Source of the DNA: Streptomyces sp. ISL-87
GTDB taxonomy: Bacteria > Actinomycetota > Actinomycetes > Streptomycetales > Streptomycetaceae
Assembly: GCF_018614095.1 (NCBI RefSeq)
Contig: NZ_JAGGOY010000029.1
Span: forward strand, 42,111-106,110
Direction: 5' to 3'
DNA: 64,000 nucleotides
A program made the position numbers and the translations under genes. Position 1 is the first letter of the stretch. Each line of letters opens with the position of its first letter. Shown here one piece after another: positions 8,665 through 16,235 of this stretch. Under the pieces are notes generated by a model, which worked only from the letters and a program-made list of their open reading frames with translations, did no database searches and had not been told where the DNA came from.

Positions 8665-9384
8665 ATGCACGGCCCCGGCCTCCCGCCGCAGCACGGTCCC
8701 CGGCCCAGTACCGCGGGCGTGGTGACATTGCGTGTGCTGTTCACCCTGCTGCCCCTTCTGAGCTGCGGCTTCATGGCCTGGGGCACGATGCTGCGGCTCG
8801 CGCTGGTCACCCGTAAGACCCGGGACTGGGTGCTGCTGGGCGCCAGTTGCGTGCTCGCCGTCGGCTGGGTCGCGCTGATCGGCGCCGACCCGACGCCCGA
8901 CACCAGCGGCTGGCAGGGCAACGTCGGTGCCTTCGGCACGATCGCCACCGGACTCGCGACCTGCGTGTACTTCCTCGTCGCCGACATCCGGCACTACGAG
9001 GCCAAGGCGGCGGGCGCGCTCGCGGGGCAGGGGCAGGGGCAGGGGCACTGGTACCCCGCGCAGGCGCAGGCGCCGACGCCGGCCTCGCCGTACGCGCCGC
9101 CGCGGCAGAGCGCGGGCTACGGCTACCCGCCCGTGGGGGCGCAGACCGTCCCGCAGAACCCGTCCGCGGTGTCGGCCCACGCCCCGACCCCCGTCCCGGG
9201 CCCGGCCCCGGCCGCCGAGCCGACCCCGCCGCCGACGCCCGTCCCGCAGCCGCGGATCGGGCAGGTCCGCGCCGAACTCGACGAGCTGAGCGAACTGCTG
9301 CGCAACCAGACGCCCCACCCCCAGCAGAACCCGAACCAGGGCAACCCCAACCAGGGCAACCCGTACCAGGACAAGGGCCAGTGA
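8665..9384 (+). CDS. small membrane protein with Pro/Gln-rich tail, coupled to kinase
   Basis: The 239-residue protein starts at ATG 8665, preceded by caggagc as ribosome binding site. Three hydrophobic helices lie at about 13-37, 46-64 and 83-102. The second half is low complexity: a GQGQGQG stretch, Pro/Ala/Gln-rich sequence, a short helical part with ELDELSELLRNQ, and a C-terminal Asn/Pro/Gln repeat (NQGNPNQGNP). Its stop overlaps the GTG of the Ser/Thr kinase by 3 nt, so the two are translated together and the protein may anchor or feed the kinase (inference). The family is not recognised. Confidence 0.8.
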   Translation: MHGPGLPPQHGPRPSTAGVVTLRVLFTLLPLLSCGFMAWGTMLRLALVTRKTRDWVLLGASCVLAVGWVALIGADPTPDTSGWQGNVGAFGTIATGLATCVYFLVADIRHYEAKAAGALAGQGQGQGHWYPAQAQAPTPASPYAPPRQSAGYGYPPVGAQTVPQNPSAVSAHAPTPVPGPAPAAEPTPPPTPVPQPRIGQVRAELDELSELLRNQTPHPQQNPNQGNPNQGNPYQDKGQ

Positions 9385-10883
9385 CCGAGCGCATCATCGG
9401 CGAGCGCTACCAGCTCGCCACCATCCTCGGCCAGGGCGGCATGGGCCAGGTCTGGACGGCGTACGACCAGCGCCTGGACCGCCGCGTCGCCGTCAAGCTG
9501 CTGCGCCCCGACAAGGTGGCCGGCCCCGGCACCGTCGCCGAGGAGCTGCGCCGCCGCTTCGTGCGCGAATGCCGGGTCACGGCGCAGGTGGACCACCCCG
9601 GGCTGGTCACCGTGCACGACGCGGGCAGCGACGGCGACGAGCTCTTCCTCGTCATGGGGTACGTCGAGGGCTCCGACCTCGCCGACCACCTCGCGGAGCA
9701 CAGCCCGTACCCCTGGCAGTGGGCGGTCGCGGTGGTCGCGCAGCTGTGCGCGGTGCTGGCGGCCGTGCACGCCGTGCCGATCGTGCACCGCGACCTGAAG
9801 CCGCGCAATGTGATGGTCCGCCCGGACGGCAGCATCCTGGTCCTGGACCTCGGTGTCGCCTCGGTGATGGACACCGACACCACCCGCCTCACCAGCACCG
9901 GCTCACCGATCGGCAGCCCCGCGTACATGGCGCCGGAGCAGGCCATGGGCGGCGCGGTGGGCCCGGCCACCGACCTCTACGCGCTCGGCGTCCTGCTGTA
10001 CGAACTGCTCAGCGGCAACGTGCCGTTCGCCGGGTCCACCGCTCTCGGGGTGCTGCACCGGCACCTGTACGAGCCCCCGCAGCCGGTGCGCCGCCTGCGC
10101 CCGGAGATCCCGCACCAGCTGGAGGCGGTCCTCCTCCACCTCCTGGCGAAGGACCCGCAGGACCGGCCCGCCTCCGCCCAGGAGCTGTACGAGGCGCTCG
10201 TCCCGCTGCTGCCCAAGCAGGGCACCCCCTCCGGCCCGCTCGACCCGACCCGCCCCTTCCTGCGCCCGCACGCCCCCTGGCCGGACCGCGCGGCCGTGAT
10301 CCCACCGCAGCCGTCCGCCCCGCCGGCGCCGCCGAAGACGGACATCCCGGCGGCCGTGGAGGAGGCGAAGCAGCTCCTGGACCAGGGCCGCCTCACCCAG
10401 GCCGTGGACATCCTCGGCGGCATCCTCCCGGCCGCGGCCGCGCAGCACGGCGAGCACTCCCCGGTGGTCCGCTCGCTGCGCAAGCAGTACGCCGCCACGC
10501 TGATGGACGACGGCCAGTACCGCCGGGCTCTGCCCGAGCTGCGCCGCCTCGCCGACGAGTTCCCGGCCGGCGACGCCCAGTCGCTGCGCTTCCGCTACGA
10601 CGCGGCCCAGTGCCTGGAGCAGCTGGGCGAACCTGCGGCCGCCCTCGCCGAGTACCGCTCGCTGCTCCCGCTGTTCGAGAACCACTACGCCAACCCGGAC
10701 CCGGGCCTGCCCCTGGAGGTCCGCCGCCGGATAGCGCACCTGCTGCTCTCCCTCGGCGACCGCCCGGCCGCCCACGACACCCTGGCCCGGCTCCTCTTCG
10801 ACGCCGAACGCCTCCACGGCCCGACCCACCCCTTCCCGGCGGAGGTCCGCCGCACCCTCCACTGGTTGGGCCAGGTCCGGTAA
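9381..10883 (+). CDS. serine/threonine protein kinase with TPR-like tail
   Basis: A Hanks-type kinase of 500 residues. GTG 9381 overlaps the upstream stop. The kinase domain (about 5-270) shows the glycine loop GQGGMG, the ATP lysine in VAVKLL (about 38), the catalytic loop HRDLKPRN (about 135), DLG in place of DFG (about 156), and YMAPEQ. No transmembrane helix follows, unlike PknB-type receptors. A Pro-rich linker (about 290-320) leads to helical repeats (about 325-500) that look like TPRs, with AKQLLDQGRLTQAVDIL and a repeat around residues 405-490. That tail was copied into the damaged region at 12400-12660. It is probably soluble and recruited by the coupled membrane protein. Substrates are unknown. 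Confidence 0.93.
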   Translation: MTERIIGERYQLATILGQGGMGQVWTAYDQRLDRRVAVKLLRPDKVAGPGTVAEELRRRFVRECRVTAQVDHPGLVTVHDAGSDGDELFLVMGYVEGSDLADHLAEHSPYPWQWAVAVVAQLCAVLAAVHAVPIVHRDLKPRNVMVRPDGSILVLDLGVASVMDTDTTRLTSTGSPIGSPAYMAPEQAMGGAVGPATDLYALGVLLYELLSGNVPFAGSTALGVLHRHLYEPPQPVRRLRPEIPHQLEAVLLHLLAKDPQDRPASAQELYEALVPLLPKQGTPSGPLDPTRPFLRPHAPWPDRAAVIPPQPSAPPAPPKTDIPAAVEEAKQLLDQGRLTQAVDILGGILPAAAAQHGEHSPVVRSLRKQYAATLMDDGQYRRALPELRRLADEFPAGDAQSLRFRYDAAQCLEQLGEPAAALAEYRSLLPLFENHYANPDPGLPLEVRRRIAHLLLSLGDRPAAHDTLARLLFDAERLHGPTHPFPAEVRRTLHWLGQVR

Positions 10884-10904
10884 TCCGGTCGGGTCACGTC
10901 CCCG

Positions 10905-11030
10905 GCGAGGCGATGGGCAGGCCTGCGGGTCGAGCAGGGACTGCGTCGCGGTGACGGGAACAAGCTGGGCTACGGCTGTTCCGCTGACGGTGACCTCCAG
11001 GGACTCGCCGCGGGAAGGGCGTGTTCGCCC
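10905..11030 (-). pseudogene. fragment of a Phd/YefM-like antitoxin
   Basis: On the minus strand a short stretch reads GESLEVTVSGTAVAQLVPV, the hallmark middle of Phd/YefM antitoxins (E-S-x-x-V-T-x-x-G-x-x-V-A-x-L-x-P). No start codon with an N-terminal dimerisation domain precedes it, and the frame runs on without a stop into the antisense of the kinase gene. I read it as a truncated remnant. No toxin partner is next to it. Confidence 0.45.
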
Positions 11031-11051
11031 GGACGAGTGGGATACCCGCCG

Positions 11052-11219
11052 TCAGGCGTTCTGGCGCTCACCCACCAGCGGGTCGGCCGGCTCCGGCGCC
11101 TGCGCCGACACGGGCGCGACGGCCGTCGGGCCTCGGCGGGAGCGGCGGGCAGTGACGGCCTTGAGCACGGTCAGCCCGCACAGCCCGCACACGAAGGGAC
11201 CGGTCCCTTCGTGTGTCAT
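11052..11219 (-). CDS. 55-residue CxxC protein divergent from the XRE regulator
   Basis: ATG at 11219 and TGA at 11052 enclose 55 codons with third positions almost all G or C, as in genuine Streptomyces genes. The product begins MTHEGTGPFVCGLCGLTVLK, with one CxxC pair (Cys11, Cys14), then an Arg-rich stretch (about 24-30) and an Ala/Pro-rich tail. A single CxxC could bind zinc in a dimer. A GAGGCGGG run directly before the ATG may be the ribosome binding site. The first ten codons contain a perfect 28-bp palindrome. It is transcribed away from the XRE gene and may belong to the same accessory unit. No family recognised. Confidence 0.55.
   Translation of the reverse strand: MTHEGTGPFVCGLCGLTVLKAVTARRSRRGPTAVAPVSAQAPEPADPLVGERQNA
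11188..11215. repeat. perfect 28-bp palindrome
   Basis: A fully symmetric 28-bp sequence centred at 11201/11202, with half-site cacacgaagggacc. It lies inside the first codons of the minus-strand CxxC gene and about 100 bp before the XRE gene. It could be a protein binding site or an mRNA hairpin over the start of the small gene. Confidence 0.85.
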
Positions 11220-11317
11220 CCCGCCTCGGATACTTGCTACTGGTTTACAGGGAACTACCCAAAGTGACCGCTAGTGGGTGACCTGTCCGTACAGATGTGT
11301 GTGCAGAACGGAGAGCC

Positions 11318-12169
11318 GTGCCCCCCAGTACGACCCCAACCCTCCGCCAGCAGCGGCTCGGCATCGAGCTGCGGAAACTCAGGGAACACGCGGGCCTGAC
11401 CTCGACCGGTGCCGCAGCGCTCCTCGGTATCAGCCAGGCGCGCATCAGCAGCATCGAGTCCGGCCGCTATCCGGTGAGTGCCGAGCGCGTACGCGCCTTC
11501 GCCCGAAGCTACGACTGCGCAGACGAAGCACTGGTCGAGGCGCTTTGCGCGATGACCGGGGGACGGACCCGTGGCTGGTGGGACGAGTGCCGTGAGTATC
11601 TCCCGGCCGCCCTCGTCGACCTGGCCGAACTTGAGCATCACGCCCGCGAATTGCGGGTCGCTCTCGTCATCCACATCCCTGCATTGCTGCAGACGACGGA
11701 CCATGCACGGGTACTGTTCAGGGAGGTGGCTCCGCCTCTGCTGCCGTACGAGGTGGAACACCGGCTGTCCCACCGCATCAAGCGGCAGGGGATTCTCTAC
11801 AGCGATCAGCCCGTCCGGTACACAGCGCTGATCCATGAAGCGGCCCTGCGCATGGGCTTCGGCGGCCGAGAGGTCGCCCGCGCGCAGCTCCGGCACATCA
11901 TCGAGATGAGCGAGCGCGACAACATCACCGTCCGGGTGCTCCCGTTCGGCGGCAGCGCGTTTCCTGGCACGGGGCAGTCCATTGACTATGCGTCCGGCCC
12001 GGTGCCTCAGCTCGACACCGTGCAGGTCGATACGCACTTCGGGTGCGAGTTCCTCGATGCCGAGGCCCAGCTCGTCAAGTTCCGGTCCGTTCTCGACCGC
12101 GTGGAGGGAGCCGCCATCAAGCCGGCCGAGTCACGCGACTTCATTCATCGGCTCGTCCAAGAGATCTGA
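11318..12169 (+). CDS. XRE-family regulator with DUF5753 domain (Scr1 type)
   Basis: The 283-residue protein starts at GTG 11318, with a ggag ribosome site about 8 nt before. An N-terminal helix-turn-helix covers about residues 8-65 (LRKLREHAGLTSTGAAALLG, then SQARISSIESG). The DUF5753 domain covers about 90-280, with the family landmarks WWDE, IPALLQT, R-x-x-RQ and VRVLPF. In Streptomyces such genes are almost always followed by a DUF397 gene, as here (14-nt gap). Several such pairs affect morphological development and antibiotic production. Two direct GTGACC repeats at 11264-11269 and 11278-11283 upstream could be operator half-sites. The gene looks intact although its surroundings are full of fragments. 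Confidence 0.92.
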   Translation: MPPSTTPTLRQQRLGIELRKLREHAGLTSTGAAALLGISQARISSIESGRYPVSAERVRAFARSYDCADEALVEALCAMTGGRTRGWWDECREYLPAALVDLAELEHHARELRVALVIHIPALLQTTDHARVLFREVAPPLLPYEVEHRLSHRIKRQGILYSDQPVRYTALIHEAALRMGFGGREVARAQLRHIIEMSERDNITVRVLPFGGSAFPGTGQSIDYASGPVPQLDTVQVDTHFGCEFLDAEAQLVKFRSVLDRVEGAAIKPAESRDFIHRLVQEI

Positions 12170-12182
12170 GAAGGGGCGCGAA

Positions 12183-12374
12183 ATGCCCACGTGTCAATGG
12201 TGGAAGTCCTCCTATAGCGGCGACGGCTCCAACTGCGTCTGCGTCGCCGTCGCTCCCGACGGCACCGTCCGCCTCGGCGACAGCAAAGCGCCCGAGACCG
12301 TCGTCGCCGCAAGTGCTCACGCCCTGCGCACCTTCATAGGTGCCGTCGTCGCCGGGCGGCTCGGCCGGAGCTGA
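12183..12374 (+). CDS. DUF397 protein, partner of the XRE regulator
   Basis: A 63-residue DUF397 protein with the defining W-x-K-S-S-Y-S-G, NCVCVAVAPDG-x-VRLGDSK and C-terminal F-x-x-AV-x-AGRLGRS segments. A ribosome site aaggggc lies 8 nt before the ATG. It forms an operon with the XRE gene. DUF397 proteins are thought to counteract or tune their XRE partner. Two damaged copies follow at 12657 and 13541; the second shares nearly the whole 3' half of this gene. Confidence 0.92.
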   Translation: MPTCQWWKSSYSGDGSNCVCVAVAPDGTVRLGDSKAPETVVAASAHALRTFIGAVVAGRLGRS

Positions 12375-12399
12375 GGGCGAGGCCGGGTGCTGCATCGGT

Positions 12400-12660
12400 T
12401 ACGACGCGGCCCAGTGCCTGGAGCAGCTCGGCGAACCGGCGGCAGCCCTCGCCGAGTACCGCGCGCTGCTGCCGCTCTTCGAGAACCACTACGCGAACCC
12501 GGACCCGGGCCTCCCCCTGGTGGTCCGCTGCCGCATGGCCCACCTGCTGCTCTCCCTCGGCGACCGCCCGGCGGCCCACGACACTCTGGGCCGCCTCCTC
12601 TTCGACGTGGAACGCCTGCACGGCCCCGCGCGCCCCTTCCCCACGGAGGTCCGCCAGACC
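12400..12660 (+). pseudogene. displaced copy of the kinase C-terminal repeat
   Basis: 87 codons nearly identical to kinase codons at 10596-10856 (both begin YDAAQCLEQLGEPAAALAEY). There is no kinase domain, start codon or ribosome site. The fragment runs into a DUF397 fragment after EVRQT. It is a duplicated, truncated piece, not a gene. The substitutions (for example VVRCRM for EVRRRI) show it has been diverging. Confidence 0.8.
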
Positions 12661-12731
12661 TCGACTGGCGAAAGTCCTCGTACAGCGCCGAGGCCGCCAG
12701 CTGCGTCTGCATCGCCGTCGCCCCCAATGAG
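12657..12731 (+). pseudogene. DUF397 fragment 1
   Basis: About 25 codons reading DWRKSSYSAEAASCVCIAVA, the first half of a DUF397 protein, joined directly to the kinase-tail fragment and lacking its own start. After APNE the similarity ends. It is closer to fragment 2 at 13541 than to the intact gene at 12183. Confidence 0.75.
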
Positions 12732-12873
12732 GGGGGAACGGCGGGGTGGGTCGGGGCGGCCGGATCACGACTTCGCATCTCATCAGGAAGCGGAGGGCAT
12801 TGGTCCGGTTTGGGTGTGTCGGGGCGTGTAGCGTACGCGCGTTCGATCACCCAACCGTATTTGAGGACAGCCC

Positions 12874-13266
12874 ATGGCCACCCCGCCTCCGCCGCACCCT
12901 GCCGACCCGCAGCAGGTCCCGCCGCCCGCCGAGCCCGCCGCGCCTGCGAAGAAGGGCGGCAAGGGGATGAAGGTCCTCAGGGTGGTCGTGCTGATCGTCG
13001 CCGCCGTCGTGGTGAAGCTCGGTATCTCCTACTTCTTCAACTCGCCCGTGCACGCCGAGGCCGGCGACTGTGTCCAGGTGACCGGCAGTGAGAATGACCC
13101 CAAGGTGTCGACCAAGGAGTGCGGCGACAAGGACGCCAACTTCAAGGTCGTCAAGGTCGTCGAGAACACCTTCGACGTCAATGTCTGCGGCGAGACCGGC
13201 GAGGCCGCCCTCGCGCAGCAGTGGGACCAGGAGAAGTTCGTCCTCTGCCTGGCCCCGGTCAAGTAG
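12874..13266 (+). CDS. small membrane-anchored LppU-like protein
   Basis: The 130-residue protein has a Pro/Ala-rich cytoplasmic N terminus (1-25), a Lys-rich stop, one membrane helix (about 31-52), and an extracytoplasmic domain with four cysteines (EAGDCVQV, KECGDKD, VNVCGE, VLCLAP). This matches the LppU/SCO3897-type proteins common in Streptomyces, of unknown function. A hairpin follows at 13278. It seems intact although fragments lie on both sides, so its survival may mean it is used. Confidence 0.82.
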   Translation: MATPPPPHPADPQQVPPPAEPAAPAKKGGKGMKVLRVVVLIVAAVVVKLGISYFFNSPVHAEAGDCVQVTGSENDPKVSTKECGDKDANFKVVKVVENTFDVNVCGETGEAALAQQWDQEKFVLCLAPVK

Positions 13267-13277
13267 TACCCCAACGT

Positions 13278-13296
13278 GAAGACCGGCCCGGTCTTC
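13278..13296 (+). terminator. hairpin after the LppU-like gene
   Basis: An 8-bp stem gaagaccg/cggtcttc with a 3-nt loop, 12 nt after the stop. No T tract. Confidence 0.5.
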
Positions 13297-13310
13297 ACCG
13301 CCGTCAGCGG

Positions 13311-13545
13311 TCAGCCCGCCTTGACCCAGTCCCCGCAGCCCGACGTCTTGCAGTACCCGTCGCCGGCGCTGATCTTCACGATCGCCGTGCCCGTGACGTT
13401 GTTGTTCGCGAGGATCGCGTCCGTGGCGCCGGCGAAAGTCAAGAACTGAACCGCACCCGCCTTTCAACCTCAGCGTCACGGGCTCCACGGAGTCGGAGGT
13501 ACTCGCGTAGCCAACTGGGCAGTTCTGCCCGCGAGGGCTGGGGCC
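13311..13545 (-). pseudogene. frameshifted, 5'-truncated remnant of a small cysteine-containing protein
   Basis: The minus strand codes for a C-terminal stretch ending ISAGDGYCKTSGCGDWVKAG at stop 13311, preceded by QFLTFAGATDAILANNNVTG. Nearly every third base is G or C. The frame is blocked by a stop at 13464-13466, but a neighbouring frame continues upstream with equally good codons (NCPVGYASTSDSVEPVTLRL), so one frameshift near 13450 joins them. The 5' end stops where DUF397 fragment 2 begins (about 13541). I do not recognise the family; the cysteines suggest a secreted protein. Confidence 0.5.
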
Positions 13546-13729
13546 GCACGACTGGCGAAAGTCCTCGTACAGCGCGGAGGCCGCCAACTGCGTCTGCGTC
13601 GCCGTCGCTCCCGACGGCGCCGTCCGCCTCCGCGACAGCAAAGTGCCCGAGACCGTCGTCGCCGCAAGTGCTCACGCCCTGCGCACCTTCATAGGCGCCG
13701 TCGTCGCCGGGCGGCTCGGCCGGAGCTGA
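13541..13729 (+). pseudogene. DUF397 fragment 2, no start codon
   Basis: Reads PHDWRKSSYSAEAANCVCVA and onward to AGRLGRS and stop, a nearly full DUF397 protein. In frame there is a TAG at about 13508 and no ATG or GTG between it and the conserved start. The 3' half is almost identical to the intact gene at 12183-12374 and stays identical for about 7 bases past the stop, which points to duplication or gene conversion. Its antisense forms the last codons of the YfhO-like gene. Confidence 0.75.
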
Positions 13730-16043
13730 GGGCCAGAAGGACCACCAGGGCCGTCGCCGCGACCGCGGCGCCCGGGAGGAGGCCCGGGGGGCGGAAAGTG
13801 CAGGTGATGGTGGTGGTGCGGCCGTCCAGCGGGATCGCGACCAGGCCCAGGTACGCCGAGGCCGGGCGGTCGTTGCAGGTCCAGCCGGCGATCGCGGGGG
13901 AGGAGAGGATCGCCGTGCCCTTGGTGCCCGGAGCGACGGTGGCACTGATGCCCGACGAGCCGACCTTAAGCGAGGTGCCCGCCGTGGCGCGCAGTTGCCC
14001 GGTCGCCGCCGTCAACGCAGCGCGGTCGAGGCAGGACAGGATCCACCGCGGCGGCGGCTCCGAGTCGAAGTGCAGGGCCGAGGCGGGCCCGCGGGAGACG
14101 CCCAGCGGCTGGACGGCCGCCCGGTTGCGCGGGGAGTTGCCGTCCAGGCGGAAGCCGCGGCCGCCCGTGAGGCGGGCGTACGCGTTGTACTCCGGGGCCC
14201 AGAGGAACGCCTCCGTGCCCGCGCGGCAGATGCCCGGCGCGACCGGGTCCTCGTAGACCTTGGCGCCCAGCAGGAGTTCCTGGTTCTTGAAGGGGTTGTC
14301 CGTGTACGTCGGCTCCGGACCCGCGGGGCGCGTGGTGATCAGCGGCGGGACCTCCGCCCGGGCGATCGAGCCGTCCGGCTGGAGGCGGGCGCCGACCGAG
14401 AAGATGGCGTCCGTCACCGGGTTGTCGATGCTCTGGACGTTGCGCCCGCGCGAGGTCCAGCCCGCCCCGAGCGCCACCATCGTGCGCGTGAAGACGTCCG
14501 GGGTGTGGCTGCTGTAGTACGCGCCGCCCTCCCCGCCCAGCAGCATCGGGTCGTTGCCCGACAGCGCCGGCCGGCTCGGGTCCGTCCGGTACGCGGGCCA
14601 GCCCTCGGCGCCGGCCAGGGCATCGGCGCGCGCGGTGTGGGCAGCGCCCCAGGACGGGTAGTCGTCCAGGCCGCCCAGCTTGCCCTGCATGCCCCAGGCC
14701 GTCGTGGCCGCCGCCTGCCCGAGCAGGACCAGGGCCAGCAGGCCCGCCGCCGGGAGCACCAGCCGGCAATGCCGCAGCGCCCACCAGGCGCCCGCCGCGA
14801 CGGCCAGCCCGCCGCAGAACAGCCCGTAGCTCCACGCCGTGACCAGCTCGCTCGCGCCGGCCCACACCACCACCGCGGCCAGCACGCCCGCGCCCGCCGC
14901 CAGCGCCCGCAGCCCCGGCGGGCCCGCCGCCAGCCCGGTCCACGCGGCGATCACCACGATGCCGGCCAGTACGAACGTCTGCCGGTACGGGCTCCCGTTC
15001 GGGGTCGCGAACACATGCCAGGCCAGGTGCGTCGGAGTCCACTGGAAGGAGAGGAGCACCGCGACCGCCAGCCCCGCCCACCACAGCCGGGTGCGCAGCG
15101 GCACCGCCCGGTGGAAGGGCAGCGCCGCCACCAGCAGCAGCGTCCCCGTCCCCACGAAGATCGCGGGCGAGGAGAAGGAGTACGTCGCCGGCAGCAGCCG
15201 GGCGAACGTGTCCGCCCAGGACACCGGCTGGAACTCCCTCACCAGCCCCGGGTACGCCTGCCCCGAGCTGAGGAAGAGCGGCGCGAGGACGGGAGCCGCC
15301 AGGGCGATGCCCAGCAGCGTGGTCCCCGCCGCACGTCCGATCACCCGCAGCCGGTCCCGTACCCCCTCGCGCGTCAGCACCACCCGCACCACCAGCACCA
15401 ACGCCGCGCCCAGCGTCGCCATGTACGCCGTGTAGAAGTTCGCGATCCAGCAGACGGCGACGACCAGCGTCCCCAGCGCGAGCCGGCGGCCCCGCAGCGC
15501 CCACTCACCCGTCAGACACAGCAGCGGGAAGGCGATCAGCCCGTCCATCCACATCGGGTTGTACGAGGCCTCGATCACCGACCAGCCGCACAGCGCGTAC
15601 GAGGCCCCGAGCAGCCCCGCCGCCCACCACGGTCCGCGCCGGTGGGTGCGCAGCAGCCAGGCCATCGCCGCCGCGGCGGCCGCCATCTTCAGCACGGTGA
15701 CGACGTACACCGCGAGGTCGATGTCCTGGCGCGGGAACAATCCCACCAGGACCGCGAACGGGCTGGTCAGGTACGTCCCGAAGTCGGGCAGGAAGCTGGT
15801 GCCGTAGCCGGACTGCCAGTTGAACAGCAGCCCGCCCTCCGCGCGCCCGTGGAGCATGTCCCACAAGTGCGCGTGGAAGGGCACGAACTGATTGCCGAGG
15901 TCGTTGATGCTGCGATGGCGCGGCCCGTACGGGTAGACGCCCGCGACGGCGTCTCCGGCACACATGGCCGCGGCCGTGATCAGGGCGGCGAGCGCCGAGC
16001 CGAGCAGGCTGTGGCGCCGCGGGGAGGGGTGCGGTGTCGACAT
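13689..16043 (-). CDS. YfhO-family polytopic membrane protein
   Basis: A 784-residue membrane protein. ATG 16043 is preceded by a gggaggg ribosome site. The N terminus has one helix followed by the YfhO signature SINDLGNQFVPFHAHLWD, a segment rich in G/F/N/W, then about a dozen hydrophobic helices up to about residue 470, a large extracytoplasmic domain (about 480-750) and a last helix. YfhO proteins resemble GT-C glycosyltransferases and are linked to lipoteichoic-acid or cell-wall glycosylation in Firmicutes. The last 15 or so residues (GRAARRRRRL) are encoded by the antisense of DUF397 fragment 2, so the natural C terminus may have been replaced. Confidence 0.88.
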   Translation of the reverse strand: MSTPHPSPRRHSLLGSALAALITAAAMCAGDAVAGVYPYGPRHRSINDLGNQFVPFHAHLWDMLHGRAEGGLLFNWQSGYGTSFLPDFGTYLTSPFAVLVGLFPRQDIDLAVYVVTVLKMAAAAAAMAWLLRTHRRGPWWAAGLLGASYALCGWSVIEASYNPMWMDGLIAFPLLCLTGEWALRGRRLALGTLVVAVCWIANFYTAYMATLGAALVLVVRVVLTREGVRDRLRVIGRAAGTTLLGIALAAPVLAPLFLSSGQAYPGLVREFQPVSWADTFARLLPATYSFSSPAIFVGTGTLLLVAALPFHRAVPLRTRLWWAGLAVAVLLSFQWTPTHLAWHVFATPNGSPYRQTFVLAGIVVIAAWTGLAAGPPGLRALAAGAGVLAAVVVWAGASELVTAWSYGLFCGGLAVAAGAWWALRHCRLVLPAAGLLALVLLGQAAATTAWGMQGKLGGLDDYPSWGAAHTARADALAGAEGWPAYRTDPSRPALSGNDPMLLGGEGGAYYSSHTPDVFTRTMVALGAGWTSRGRNVQSIDNPVTDAIFSVGARLQPDGSIARAEVPPLITTRPAGPEPTYTDNPFKNQELLLGAKVYEDPVAPGICRAGTEAFLWAPEYNAYARLTGGRGFRLDGNSPRNRAAVQPLGVSRGPASALHFDSEPPPRWILSCLDRAALTAATGQLRATAGTSLKVGSSGISATVAPGTKGTAILSSPAIAGWTCNDRPASAYLGLVAIPLDGRTTTITCTFRPPGLLPGAAVAATALVVLLALSSGRAARRRRRL

Positions 16044-16235
16044 GGTGGGCCGACCCTCCCAGCGCAGGGCGGACGAGGGGTGGCCGCAGGGTGGCTGCGA
16101 CATAAACAGACGCGTACCCCAACACCAGGGGAATCGTTGGTCGAACCAGTGGCTCGGATCACGCTGACTGCATACCATCGATCACCGCACGGCCCTTGTG
16201 CATCGACGCACAATCTCCCGGCCCTGGAGGCTCCT

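Noticed and set aside
9847..9855. DLG instead of DFG in the kinase as a sign of a pseudokinase
   Set aside because: The metal-binding Asp, the HRD Asp and the ATP lysine are present; DLG occurs in active bacterial kinases.
10951..11274. 107-codon plus-strand frame before the XRE gene
   Set aside because: Third-position bases are not biased; the minus-strand CxxC frame explains the same bases better.
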